Origin: Symbiodinium natans
Lineage: Eukaryota; Sar; Dinophyceae; Suessiales; Symbiodiniaceae
Length of the DNA: 64,000 nt
NCBI GenBank assembly: GCA_905221605.1
Contig: CAJNDS010000813.1
Coordinates: forward strand, 16,001-80,000
Direction of reading: 5' to 3'
A program made the translations under genes and the position numbers. Positions 1 through 8,690 of this stretch are shown piece after piece (position 1 is the stretch's first letter; each line of letters starts with the position of its first letter). Under the pieces are notes generated by a model. That model saw only the letters and a list, made by a program, of their open reading frames with translations, did no database searches and was not told where the DNA came from.

Positions 1-849
1 TGGAAGCGTAGATGCAGAATTGTGTGTCGGGAATTCCGTGCGGGAGCCCAGAGCACGGAGGAGACTTTTAGTCCTACGTCAGGACACGCAGCAGTGCGAA
101 TGATGTTTCTTTTTCATCTCATCTACAATTGGGAGCTTACAGTTCTTGACATTCGTGACGCATTCTTGCAAGTCACGCAGAAAGCTCTGATGTATGCTGA
201 TATCTCACCGTGGATTCGAACACTACTTGGTTTGGATGAAGACCACGTATGGAAAGTGGAGAAGTGTCTGCCAGGGCAAAGACCAGCGGCAGAACAATGG
301 TTTACCCATTTGGTTGAGATTTTGAAGCGTTTGGGATTTGAGCAATTTGTTGAGATACCCTCAATCTTGAAGCACCGAGTGAAGAAGATTGCAGTGTCGA
401 TTCATGTCGACGACGAGCTAGTTGCAGGTGCAAAAGGCGAAGGAAGATGGCTGATATGCGAGCTAGAGAAGTTTTTCAAGCTCACAGTTGAGGGACCGTT
501 CCCATCCCACCGGGGATCGGGAGAACAGCTTCATTACCTGAAGAGGACCTATGAGTTCCTTGAAGAAGGAATTTTGGTGACAGTGTCGAAGAAGCACTAC
601 GAGAAGCTTAGAGGACTCTACAAGCTGGGGAACCGAAAGCCAAGACAAACCCCAGAGCACCAGCTGATTGGAACAGTGGACAATTCCAAAGAACTGGAGG
701 AGAACGAGTGCAAGAAGTTTCGTTCAGCGTTGGGAACACTGTTGTACATTTCCCAAGACCGATGGGATTTACAGCATGTGACGAAGTGTTTGGCAAGTAA
801 GATGTCGAAGCCAACGGAACAAGCGTTAACCTGTTTGAAACAAGCTTAG
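1..849 (+). CDS. copia reverse transcriptase (partial, ends at in-frame TAG)
   Basis: This is the reverse transcriptase of a copia-type polyprotein, which copies the element RNA into DNA inside virus-like particles. The frame runs in from the left edge, so no start is visible. The first residues match the entry of the RVT_2 family (charged RIVCREF, then EETFSP). The catalytic aspartates are visible as LDIRDAF (bases 145-165) and the HVDD box (bases 403-414), the family's usual YVDD. The block with LPGQRPAAEQW corresponds to the usual LYGLKQAPRAW. The frame stops at TAG 847-849, but the same frame continues downstream with the expected next residues, so the stop looks like a mutation or a readthrough site rather than the true end. 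Confidence 0.85.
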   Translation, partial: WKRRCRIVCREFRAGAQSTEETFSPTSGHAAVRMMFLFHLIYNWELTVLDIRDAFLQVTQKALMYADISPWIRTLLGLDEDHVWKVEKCLPGQRPAAEQWFTHLVEILKRLGFEQFVEIPSILKHRVKKIAVSIHVDDELVAGAKGEGRWLICELEKFFKLTVEGPFPSHRGSGEQLHYLKRTYEFLEEGILVTVSKKHYEKLRGLYKLGNRKPRQTPEHQLIGTVDNSKELEENECKKFRSALGTLLYISQDRWDLQHVTKCLASKMSKPTEQALTCLKQA

Positions 850-2376
850 CTCTATGTGCAAGGAACAGAGCAACTGGGATTCCTACTGAAGTACACAAAG
901 GCTGGAAACAAGATGATGGATGCGATCTATCAAAGAGAAGAGCAAGAAGAAGAAGACGAAGAAAAGAAAGGAACACACAGTATGGAAGTATTCACGGATG
1001 CAGATTGGGCATCAGACCGTGAAGCGAGATGGTCTACATCATCAGTGATTGTGTGTGTGAATGCAGTGCCAGTACTTTCGTATAGCAGGACCCAGAAAGC
1101 TACAGCTTTAAGTTCGGCAGAGTCCGAAGTGCTAGCATGCTCAGGAGGAGCATCAGAAGCGATGTTACTGAAGAAGTTGTGGATGTTTCTTGCAGGAAAG
1201 TTACTCGTGGAGATCCGGATGGATTCAAGTGCGGGAAGACAATGGATGATGCGAACAGGAGTCGGAGGACTCAAACATATCGATCTGAGAGTATTATGGC
1301 TTCAGCGAGGGGTGAAGAACAACAGCTTCAAAGCAAAGCCAGTGCCTACCAAATTAAACATTGCCGACTTGAATACAAAGCGCTTAGGAGTATCTCGAAG
1401 GAGATTTCTCATGTACCATATTGGAGCCATGGTGTGGAATGGAGAAAGTCATGAGCGTTATGGGAAAGAAGAAGCAATGGAACATGTGGCAGGTGAAGTT
1501 TGCCGAAGCCAAGTTCGAGCACTACGTGCAACTTTGTTGAGTGAGCGAGGAAGCAAGACGGCTAGAGCGATGTACTTGACAATGATGGTGAATATGATTT
1601 CTCAGATTGCAGGACAGCCAGACGATTTTGGAGGACGAGAACGAGAAGAACGAGAATTTGTTTTCATCTATGTGAAGGAAGTGAGTGGATGGATTATTCT
1701 TTTCAGTGTGCTACTAGGAGGAATTTTCGCTTTACTCTTGTTCTACATGGTCGAGCAGAAGGTGAACAAAGGACGACAGGAACCGCAGGAAGAAGGATCA
1801 CAGGAACCACAGGAAGAAGGACCACAGGAACCACAGGAAGAAGGACCACAGGAACCACAGGAAGAAGGACCACAGGAACCGCAGGAAGAAGTACCACAGG
1901 AACCACAGGAAGAAGGACCACAGGAACCGCAGGAAGAAGGACCACAGGAACCGCAGGAGGAATTCACTATTCGAAGATTTGTGCAAAAGTATTGTCCGCC
2001 CGATGAGGATGATGTTCAACGTACAGCAAGGGCAGTCAATATGTATTTCCGTGATGCACCAGAGGATTCAGCGACAGGCAGTGGTAATGGGATGCCTGGA
2101 ATCAGTACAGTACCAGCAAGCCAAATCCATGTGAATGACGAAGAGCTTGCAAGGCGATTTCAAGAATGGGGAATGGTTAATATCATTCCTATGGCACAGG
2201 ATGTGGACGAACAGCTACGAGCACAACCCCATTATGTGTACACGCCTCATGGCAAGAGGTACCACCGACCTACATGTGCAGATGTGCAAAGGTCAGAGAG
2301 ATTCACTTACAGTGCAGCAGTGCATGCGAGATTGCACTACCGTCCTTGTGGCAATTGCAGGCCCGGGACCATGTGA
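850..2376 (+). CDS. copia RNase H plus unusual C-terminal tail
   Basis: This continues the reverse transcriptase frame after the TAG. RNase HI of the copia type is clear: FTDADWASD near bases 990-1016, ALSSAESEV near 1108-1134, and the distal HIDLR near 1276-1290 with the ADLNTKRLG closing motif. RNase H removes the RNA strand of the hybrid. The usual copia polyprotein ends soon after this point. Here about 330 more residues follow: a hydrophobic segment of about 23 residues (bases 1684-1752), eight acidic octapeptide repeats, and a C-terminal motif with Tyr-His, Cys and a final Cys-x2-Cys (bases 2236-2370). That motif resembles small metal-binding domains such as the one in Ada. A membrane-anchored tail is an inference. 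Confidence 0.8.
   Translation, partial: LYVQGTEQLGFLLKYTKAGNKMMDAIYQREEQEEEDEEKKGTHSMEVFTDADWASDREARWSTSSVIVCVNAVPVLSYSRTQKATALSSAESEVLACSGGASEAMLLKKLWMFLAGKLLVEIRMDSSAGRQWMMRTGVGGLKHIDLRVLWLQRGVKNNSFKAKPVPTKLNIADLNTKRLGVSRRRFLMYHIGAMVWNGESHERYGKEEAMEHVAGEVCRSQVRALRATLLSERGSKTARAMYLTMMVNMISQIAGQPDDFGGREREEREFVFIYVKEVSGWIILFSVLLGGIFALLLFYMVEQKVNKGRQEPQEEGSQEPQEEGPQEPQEEGPQEPQEEGPQEPQEEVPQEPQEEGPQEPQEEGPQEPQEEFTIRRFVQKYCPPDEDDVQRTARAVNMYFRDAPEDSATGSGNGMPGISTVPASQIHVNDEELARRFQEWGMVNIIPMAQDVDEQLRAQPHYVYTPHGKRYHRPTCADVQRSERFTYSAAVHARLHYRPCGNCRPGTM
1777..1968 (+). repeat. In-frame 24-bp tandem repeat, 8 units
   Basis: Eight head-to-tail units of 24 bases encode QEPQEEG followed by S, P, V or F. 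The period is a multiple of three, so the copia frame stays open through it. Synonymous changes (ccg/cca, gga) between units show that they have diverged slightly. Confidence 0.95.
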
Positions 2377-2760
2377 GTGAATGATGGAATGTTTCACTTT
2401 TCCGTACAGTGTGAGCTACAACGAGTACAAGCTTACCTGAGCGAAGTGTTACCCACGAGGAAGCAGTGGGAACAGTTTTCACCGAGTGCAAGGACTCCAA
2501 TAGGGAGAGCACAACGAGGCCATCGCACAATACCAGATGAGCCCAACGACATACCTGTACAGTTTCTACAAACCCGTTACTGTAGAGTGATGTTGAGCTT
2601 ACAGTTCGCACAACATCAAGGCGGGGTGAAAAGTTTTTCTACTACCTGGGAACCCCACCTACCAACCCAAAGGGTTGATGAGCATGTGTGGATTTGTGAC
2701 TCATGTTTTACCGACAGCGCCTTTACCGGTTCAAGGAAAAAGAGCGACTTGAAGTTTAGC
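2377..2760 (+). other. copia 3' non-coding region, probably holding the 3' LTR
   Basis: No recognisable protein is encoded here. The 134-residue open frame over 2377-2781 runs into an unrelated repeat and is not convincing. A purine-rich run (AAGGCGGGGTGAAAAG, near 2619) could be a polypurine tract. Without the 5' LTR the LTR start cannot be placed. Confidence 0.4.
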
Positions 2761-3514
2761 AATTTCTCTAAAGTTTTGTGAGGGTTTCCGCGGATGTCCG
2801 TGGGTTTTGTCAAGTTTTGCCTTGGTTTTTTAAAAGCTTTCAGATGGTTTCCCTGGGGTTTTCTAAGGTTTGCGGGGTTCCAGTGGGTTTTGTTAGATTT
2901 TGCGTAGGTTTTTGAAGCTCTCGGAAGGTTTTCTAATGTCTTGTGAAGGTTACCGTGGGTTTTCCATGGTTTTTGACAGCTTTGAAGGGGTTTCCGTGGG
3001 TTTCTTAGGGCTGTGTGAGGGTTTCCGCGGGGTTTCTGTGGGTTTTCTTATATAGGTCGTGGTAGGTCTTTAAAGCTTCCAGTGGAGCTTTGTGAGGGTT
3101 CCTGCAAAATCTCCGCGGGGTTTCGATTGGTTTTCTCATGCTTTGCGCGGCTTTGGAAAAAGATGTCAGAAGCTTCAGCGAGGGTTTCCATGAGCTTCCA
3201 TGGCACCATGGATTTCCTCAGCGTTACTTCAAGCTTTGGAATTTGTCACATGATGCGGTCGGCGCTCCTCCAGATAGGCAAGATGCAAGCGGCGCAGTGT
3301 GTCGTGCGGCTTTGCAGCGCTGCCAGGTGAGGTTGTGGAGGTGGATGCTGATGGCAGGGAGAATCAGAAGTGACGCGGCCAGGCAGCCAGGAGCCGCTGG
3401 GGCTAACCCAGCTGTATTTTTCGCAGGAGTAGGTTTTCCACATGTGCTCCGGGTTTTTGCGCAGGAAATTGTTCCGAGGCCAGATTCTGGGTCCGCTTTT
3501 GTGTGCAAAAGTCA
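2761..3514 (+). repeat. GGGTTTCCG repeat, left copy (LINE 5' flank)
   Basis: These 754 bases match 14076-14832 almost perfectly, with only three single-base length differences and a few substitutions. The first half is made of degenerate short motifs such as GGGTTTCCGCGG and GGTTTTC. The copy is cut on the left by the copia end and on the right by the LINE. Its last 27 bases lie beyond the LINE at 12282-12308. Small ORFs in it are not supported. Confidence 0.9.
3500..3514 (+). repeat. LINE target-site duplication, left
   Basis: TGTGTGCAAAAGTCA occurs here, at the other LINE end (12267-12281), and once in the unoccupied copy (14818-14832). This is the expected pattern for target-primed insertion. 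Confidence 0.85.
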
Positions 3515-3675
3515 GCTCCCACGACTTCGTCTCCAGCCTGAATGGCACGACGGGAGCGGGCCCAAGACTGCGTTGGCCACTTGAGTCTTGGGTGCGAAGA
3601 AAGTCTCGAAATCACAATGGTGATTACTCAGAAAAGACTGAAACTAAGATCTCGGAAAAGAGACTTCAAGAAAAG

Positions 3676-5088
3676 ATGCAGACCTCAATGGAGGCTTCAA
3701 AAAGAAGAAAAGATCAGGCGAAGTATCACTTCGCGAGACGGGGGAACCCCCTTCTCCTGGTTCTTTGGTTCTTTGGTTCGGTTAGCGGGGTGGAGGGTTC
3801 TCCCTTTTTGTCCCACCCTAATGACCCTTTTTGCGACTTGGATGCAATTAAACCGTGGCCCCCGGGGCCCCCCACCAACGTTTCCTCCCCTTGTCTCGAT
3901 GCCGCCATGGCCGCGGTACGGAATGGGCGAGAATGCAATTCACCTCGGCAAGTTCTCACAAGCGGGGCTTGCTTGCAACTAGTTCCTGGCGCGGGCTTTC
4001 CTGTGCTGTGTCTTCCAGAAGTGCCTGTCCCAGAGGCGTTTGGCACTCAAAGGGTTGTGGCTTTTTCCACCTACTCTATGCGGTACAATGTGAGTCAGAA
4101 CAGCTCCTCTTGGGATTGCTCGTTTGAGGAGTTGTGCCTAATGGCTCAGTCAATGGAGGCGGCTTGGGCTGTAGTGTCTCTTACCGTCTCTTGTTGTGTG
4201 GGGTGGGCGTTAACCTTCCTCACTCTGCGTCGTGACAGAACCTCCCCTGGGGAGTTGCCTGTGTGGGCGTGTATGTCTCGATTTCAAAGGCTGAAAATTC
4301 GCAAAAAGAAGACTCCTCGGAAACCTCTGCCGCGTGCCTCCGACTTTCTTGTCTTTGCCGAAAGTTGTCGCTTCGTGCATTGCGGGGGCGGGTACCGTTT
4401 TCGGGCTAAGAAACCTCGAACTGGTTTTCGGGACAAGCAGTGGCGATGGGGTCGTCACTTCCAGGGCCTCCGACTGCGGGGTAAAGGATGCTCTGAGACG
4501 CAAGCCTCGGCTTGGGCCGGAATGCAGCGAAGACTGCAGTCTGGCCCTCGGACTGCGCTTGTTGCTCCTCAGGCAAGGATGCCCGTTTCTCAGAATCACG
4601 TTGGTCTTGAGGAAGGGATCACGGCTCAGTTTCTGAAAACTGGCCCGGAGCCACTTGGAGGCGACGCGCTCAGGCCTCAGCTGGCATCGCGGCGCCCTCG
4701 GGTTCAAAGGCGCTCAGCTTCCTTTGCGCTTTTGTTGATGTGTCTGATATGCACCGCCACCCACCATGACAGTCTTGCTGCCTCTTGCTGGGTTCGAGCC
4801 GGTGACTTTAATCCGCTTCGCGGTGTTCGCATAGGAGAAGCTGCCCACCCGGGTCCTGCAGGCTCCCATGTGACTGAAAACAAACGAAAGGAGGCTCTGG
4901 GCTCTTCTGACGACCAGAGTCTGGCTTACTCTCTTCTGCAGGTCCTGCAGTCTTTTCGCTCTTCCAAGCAGGATCGATGTTCCTCCTGGGCTTCTCCTGG
5001 CACCGAATTCTCGGGCATGAAAACAAGGGAAAGGGGAAGGGTCAGGACAATCGGTCGCCTTCGCTGGCTAATCGTCTCACGCAGGTGA
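3676..5088 (+). CDS. LINE ORF0, unknown protein with hydrophobic segments
   Basis: The frame is open across the LINE 5' boundary (from 3442), but bases before 3515 are target DNA. The first ATG inside the element is at 3676, giving about 470 residues. I recognise no domain. Visible features are three hydrophobic stretches (LLLVLWFFGS near 3748, WAVVSLTVSCCVGWALTFL near 4171, FALLLMCLICTA near 4720), a lysine/arginine-rich stretch between them, and the motif VRIGEAAHPGP at 4825-4857, which recurs before the endonuclease. The ORF overlaps ORF1 by 112 bases in the -1 frame. It may be an independent protein, the N-terminal part of ORF1 joined by frameshifting, or a long leader that is merely open. 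Confidence 0.5.
   Translation: MQTSMEASKRRKDQAKYHFARRGNPLLLVLWFFGSVSGVEGSPFLSHPNDPFCDLDAIKPWPPGPPTNVSSPCLDAAMAAVRNGRECNSPRQVLTSGACLQLVPGAGFPVLCLPEVPVPEAFGTQRVVAFSTYSMRYNVSQNSSSWDCSFEELCLMAQSMEAAWAVVSLTVSCCVGWALTFLTLRRDRTSPGELPVWACMSRFQRLKIRKKKTPRKPLPRASDFLVFAESCRFVHCGGGYRFRAKKPRTGFRDKQWRWGRHFQGLRLRGKGCSETQASAWAGMQRRLQSGPRTALVAPQARMPVSQNHVGLEEGITAQFLKTGPEPLGGDALRPQLASRRPRVQRRSASFALLLMCLICTATHHDSLAASCWVRAGDFNPLRGVRIGEAAHPGPAGSHVTENKRKEALGSSDDQSLAYSLLQVLQSFRSSKQDRCSSWASPGTEFSGMKTRERGRVRTIGRLRWLIVSRR
4825..4857 (+). other. GEAAHPGP motif, first copy
   Basis: Encodes VRIGEAAHPGP in the ORF0 frame. About 33 bases are clearly similar to 8757-8789, which encode VRVGEATHPGP just upstream of the endonuclease. 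The last residues recall the NPGP end of 2A-type peptides, with His in place of Asn. The function is unproven. Confidence 0.6.
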
Positions 5089-8000
5089 TTCAGTCGGCCA
5101 TCGATGCTCAATGGCCGGATGACAAGCTGGCTGACAGGCTGCTCCAAAAGCTCCAGCCATGGGTTGGAGCTTCGCTGGAGGCTCCCCCTCCTCAGGAGGG
5201 GTCTTCGGGAATCACCCATGCTGTTCACGCTCCGCGTACTGAGAAAGGCAAGGGTCGGGAAGGGAAGGAGGCGGACAAAGGGAAAGGGAAAGGCAAGGGA
5301 ATGCGTGAAGGGGTCCCCGCTGGTCCTCCTGGAGCGCCTCTCCTGCAGGCTACCCCCAAACAGGCTCCTAAACCCAAACCTGGGCCGGGTCCTCCTCCTC
5401 CTCTCCAAACTTCTGAAGGCAAATTTGCTGCTCGGGTGCTTCCTTCCGAATGGGACTCGGAGGTCCGTCTGCTTTCGGTTGGACAACTCAGACGCGCCCT
5501 CACGGAGGGTACGGAGATTCCGGGAAATGTGATTGTTTGCAGGGATTCCGAAGTTAAGTCTGAGGTTCAGGCGCTGGTTGATGCTTTCAGCGTTGAATGC
5601 CCACTGGCCTTTGCTTGCGTCACCGACGCTGCCAAGTTGCTTCCTACGGTTTCTGTCTGGTGGAATAGGGGTAAGGAGGCCTCGGTGAAGCCCTCTCGAG
5701 TCAAGCTTCAAGTCAGTCAGATGACCAAGGCTGTGAGTCCTGATATTCGAGCCCCCATCTCCATCCAGTTCAGATCCCCCAAAGGTCCCAGAATGTGCAC
5801 GCTTCGTGTCACCGCCCCGGCCGCTTACAGAAGGGTTTTTCTGGATCGCGACACTTCGGACAACCCCCAGATCGTTGTCGGGGAATTGACCAAACTGATT
5901 GGATGCAAGGCTTCCGCCCTCACTGGGGGCCGCTGGCAGCTGTCTCATGACAAAGAAGGGCCGGTGCTCACGGCCCACCTCAGGCTTCCTGAGGAAACGG
6001 CCACTAAGGTCACTAAGGTGAGTGGTAGGCGTGGGATCTTCTCTTTGATCCTGGTCAAAACCGAAGAACGTGCTCGGGTTGTCTGGGTCCCTCGCCCGAA
6101 CAACACGGGCAATGAGGAGTACTTTCGCTATGCCACTGCTGAGGCCGAGCGACAGTCCAAAACTCTGTCATTCAGAATGGGCGGAAAAGAGGACCTTGGC
6201 ATCACGGATGGGGATGAAAACACTTTTCCCAAAGTGCAAAGGCCTCGGGTGTGGGAGGCCTGTGACGTTCCACGTGGGTGGTGCCAGGAGGACGTTGTCG
6301 CCTTCTTCTTGAACGCCAACTGGCAAATGCCTGAGGTCATTACTCGTAGAAAGCCCAAAGGTCGCGCAAAGGCCGTATGGATTGTCAAAGCTCTGGCTCC
6401 GCCTGACACCGCAGGTCCATACTGCTATGAAGACTTCGACCAAGGTACTTGTATCTCCATCTTGCCCGAGGCCCCCCGCTCCAAACCTGTGGTTGAGGCC
6501 GAAGTGGTGCTTGGGCCTAAGAAGCTGTGGGTCGAACCTGTCAACAAAAGAAGGAAGGGACAGTCGGACACTGTCCCTCCCACGCTTGTCGATGTGCCAT
6601 CGGAATCGGAATCTGATGATGCGGCTCCGGCAGGGTCGGACGAGGAGGGAGGGAACGCTCGGTCTCGTAGCCCTAAGGGTGGTAGGCACAAGGCTCCCAA
6701 AACGTCTCTTCCTGCCAAACCTGTTGATCTAGATGATATGTTGCTTCATTCTCTTCATGTCGAGGGATTTTCGATCCACGACAGCGGAGGATGTGGCGAT
6801 TGTGCCTTTAGGTCAGTCGCTTCGTGCGTCGCCCACCAGAAAGACAAGCAACTTTCTCATGACGAAATCATTCGTGAAGCTGCTACTTTGCGACTCCTGA
6901 CGGTCGCTCACTTAACCAAGCACAGAGCTCGCTTTCAGAATGTGTGGGCGCCTGATACTGCCCCGTCTGAAGAGACGCTGGCTGTTGAGGAGTGGACTCA
7001 GCACGAGAAGCAGTACTGGGCTGGGGAGGTTCCCCCCGCTGACTTCGAGGCCTTTCTGCGGCTTCTCGCTAAACGCGAGACGTATGCCTGTGGGTTCTCC
7101 CTGGCTGCTCTCTCAGAAAGGCTGGGCGCCCCCATAATTATCTGGCTTTGGGTTCCTCAACAGCGCACGTGGCAGCGCTGTGTGCTCGCCCCCTTTGAAC
7201 ACCAAGGCTTTGCTGGTAAGGCGAAAAAGGCTCCTGAGCCCATAGTTCTGGTTCTGAAAGACAACCACTATCGCTCGTTGCTAGGTCCCATCAAATGCCC
7301 CCAGGCGTGGCTTCAGGTCACTAGCCCGAGACCTCCCAAGGAACTCCGTGGCGCGGGAAAGAGTCGTGCTTCCGGCCATCTCACTCTCCCCTCAGCCACC
7401 CCGCCAAGGAACAAGGGCGAAACAGGAGCTCTGTCTCTGCCCTCAGCAACTCCCTCGCGACAGGGGGGCGTGGGCTACCTCAGTTTGCCTGTGAGTACAC
7501 CTAGGTACGCGGAGGAATCCGGTTCCTCTCTTCGGCACCGGCCCGGGGCTGGTCTGGAACATCAGGCCTCTAGACCCAGCACTGCTCGGGCCTTACATTG
7601 TGCTCAGGCGCAAGATTCGGTGGTGCCGGCCTCTGCCCAGAAACCAGCGTGTGACTCGGGCTTGGAGAATGCCTCTTCCGTCATGAATCTGACTTTCATG
7701 AATAGCGACTTACCTGCTCATGCTCCCGCCGTGGCCCAGCAAGCTGTGCAGAAAGGTCCTCGAAAAAGACTTCTCTTCAAACAGAACCCCAGCAGGCCCT
7801 CTTCGGCTCCCACTCTCGGGCCCTCTGACTCTCGGGTCCTCTTCTGGAAATGCGATGTTCCGGGGTGCGGGTTCTCGGTGTGGCGGCATGGCCTGGTTCG
7901 AGGCCATCATGAGGCGCGCGTTGCTCACCTCATGAGGGTGCATGGCATGTCCCGACAGGCCATACCCAGACTCCAACGTCAGCGGGGCGCTAAACCCCAC

Positions 8001-8684
8001 ACAAAGCGTCGCCGGAATGGGGCGGAGAAGCGGCAGGCTGCTCTTGAGCGTGTCAAGCACAGGCGCGCGAAACAGGACAGCAACAGCAACTCGGCTGGCT
8101 CTTCCCATCCTCCGCAGGCAATGGGTGGGTTGCCGGTGTACAAGGCTGACGCCCTCGACACTCGTGTGTGGTGGCCTTGCAACCTGTGTGAGTATGAAAT
8201 CAAGTTTGCTGATTTTCCTCAGGATCCCAATCGCATGTATCGGGCTCGCGTTCGACATCTCAAGCAAGTTCACGGCATCGCCAAACCGCCTTGCCTTAAG
8301 AAAGGCCTGAGCAACAAGGCCACGGTTCCCAATCGAGTGAATGAGGCCTCTGAATCCTACGAAGCCCGCTGGAAGGCTGTTTGGCAGCTCTACCAGGCTA
8401 AGCGATGGAAGGGAAGTCATGACATTGCTTGTGAAGTTCACACGTGGAGGGAGTACCAGCGCCCCAGCGGACACATGTGGTGCCGACCCTACCATGAGTG
8501 CCGTGCGTGCAAGGTTCTTTTATCCCGCGATGCTCTTATCACTAGCGTTTGCTCTCAGAATCGTGGCCGGGCACCGGAGCTTAGTCGAAGAAAGGCCATC
8601 TGGAAAGACTGCCGCAAGGCTGGAAAAGCCGCTGTCAAGGACATCCGTGCCCTTAAGAAGCGGCGTCGGGACGACAGCCTGTGA
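4977..8684 (+). CDS. LINE ORF1: gag-like protein with OTU-type cysteine protease domain
   Basis: 1235 residues from the ATG at 4977; the frame is open from 4911, so the real start could involve a shift from ORF0. The N-terminal 120 residues are rich in Lys, Gly and Pro (GKGKGK runs), suiting RNA binding. An acidic stretch lies near residues 540-560. An OTU-family cysteine protease domain covers about residues 595-770: Cys609 in GGCGDCAFRS matches the catalytic D-x-x-C box, and His764 in KDNHYRSLLG is the C-terminal histidine. OTU proteases usually cut ubiquitin chains. Two similar zinc-finger-like modules follow: Cys959/Cys964 ending HLMRVHG, and Cys1068/Cys1071 ending HLKQVHG. A third Cys/His cluster is near the end. 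A gag-like RNA-packaging role is inferred from position. Confidence 0.85.
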   Translation: MFLLGFSWHRILGHENKGKGKGQDNRSPSLANRLTQVIQSAIDAQWPDDKLADRLLQKLQPWVGASLEAPPPQEGSSGITHAVHAPRTEKGKGREGKEADKGKGKGKGMREGVPAGPPGAPLLQATPKQAPKPKPGPGPPPPLQTSEGKFAARVLPSEWDSEVRLLSVGQLRRALTEGTEIPGNVIVCRDSEVKSEVQALVDAFSVECPLAFACVTDAAKLLPTVSVWWNRGKEASVKPSRVKLQVSQMTKAVSPDIRAPISIQFRSPKGPRMCTLRVTAPAAYRRVFLDRDTSDNPQIVVGELTKLIGCKASALTGGRWQLSHDKEGPVLTAHLRLPEETATKVTKVSGRRGIFSLILVKTEERARVVWVPRPNNTGNEEYFRYATAEAERQSKTLSFRMGGKEDLGITDGDENTFPKVQRPRVWEACDVPRGWCQEDVVAFFLNANWQMPEVITRRKPKGRAKAVWIVKALAPPDTAGPYCYEDFDQGTCISILPEAPRSKPVVEAEVVLGPKKLWVEPVNKRRKGQSDTVPPTLVDVPSESESDDAAPAGSDEEGGNARSRSPKGGRHKAPKTSLPAKPVDLDDMLLHSLHVEGFSIHDSGGCGDCAFRSVASCVAHQKDKQLSHDEIIREAATLRLLTVAHLTKHRARFQNVWAPDTAPSEETLAVEEWTQHEKQYWAGEVPPADFEAFLRLLAKRETYACGFSLAALSERLGAPIIIWLWVPQQRTWQRCVLAPFEHQGFAGKAKKAPEPIVLVLKDNHYRSLLGPIKCPQAWLQVTSPRPPKELRGAGKSRASGHLTLPSATPPRNKGETGALSLPSATPSRQGGVGYLSLPVSTPRYAEESGSSLRHRPGAGLEHQASRPSTARALHCAQAQDSVVPASAQKPACDSGLENASSVMNLTFMNSDLPAHAPAVAQQAVQKGPRKRLLFKQNPSRPSSAPTLGPSDSRVLFWKCDVPGCGFSVWRHGLVRGHHEARVAHLMRVHGMSRQAIPRLQRQRGAKPHTKRRRNGAEKRQAALERVKHRRAKQDSNSNSAGSSHPPQAMGGLPVYKADALDTRVWWPCNLCEYEIKFADFPQDPNRMYRARVRHLKQVHGIAKPPCLKKGLSNKATVPNRVNEASESYEARWKAVWQLYQAKRWKGSHDIACEVHTWREYQRPSGHMWCRPYHECRACKVLLSRDALITSVCSQNRGRAPELSRRKAIWKDCRKAGKAAVKDIRALKKRRRDDSL

Positions 8685-8690
8685 CTAGGG
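8682..8690 (+). promoter_or_regulatory. Probable stop-codon readthrough site (UGA CUA G)
   Basis: ORF1 ends with TGA followed by CTAGGG. UGA CUA G is one of the best-known leaky stop contexts in eukaryotes. The same frame then stays open with no further stop straight into ORF2, so suppression would give one ORF1-ORF2 protein. This is a sequence-based inference. Confidence 0.6.

Larger units (their letters stand above)
1..2761 (+). mobile_element. Ty1/copia-type LTR retrotransposon, 3' part
   Basis: The window opens inside the pol region of a copia-class element: the reverse transcriptase frame is already open at base 1. RNase H and an extra tail follow, then about 385 bases of non-coding 3' DNA. 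The element seems to end near 2760-2761 with ...TTAGCA. From 2761 the sequence matches the repeat also found at 14076, so the copia copy probably sits in that repeat, and an end in CA fits an LTR terminus. The 5' LTR, gag, protease and integrase lie outside the window, so the LTR limits cannot be checked. An in-frame stop suggests this copy is inactive unless the stop is suppressed. Confidence 0.85.

Noticed and set aside
2377-2781. 134-codon ORF after the copia pol
   Set aside because: It crosses from the copia 3' region into the unrelated GGGTTTCCG repeat, so it cannot be one gene.
3442-3675. Start of the LINE ORF0 at 3442
   Set aside because: Bases before 3515 belong to the target repeat, as shown by the empty copy at 14.8 kb. 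The first in-element ATG is 3676.
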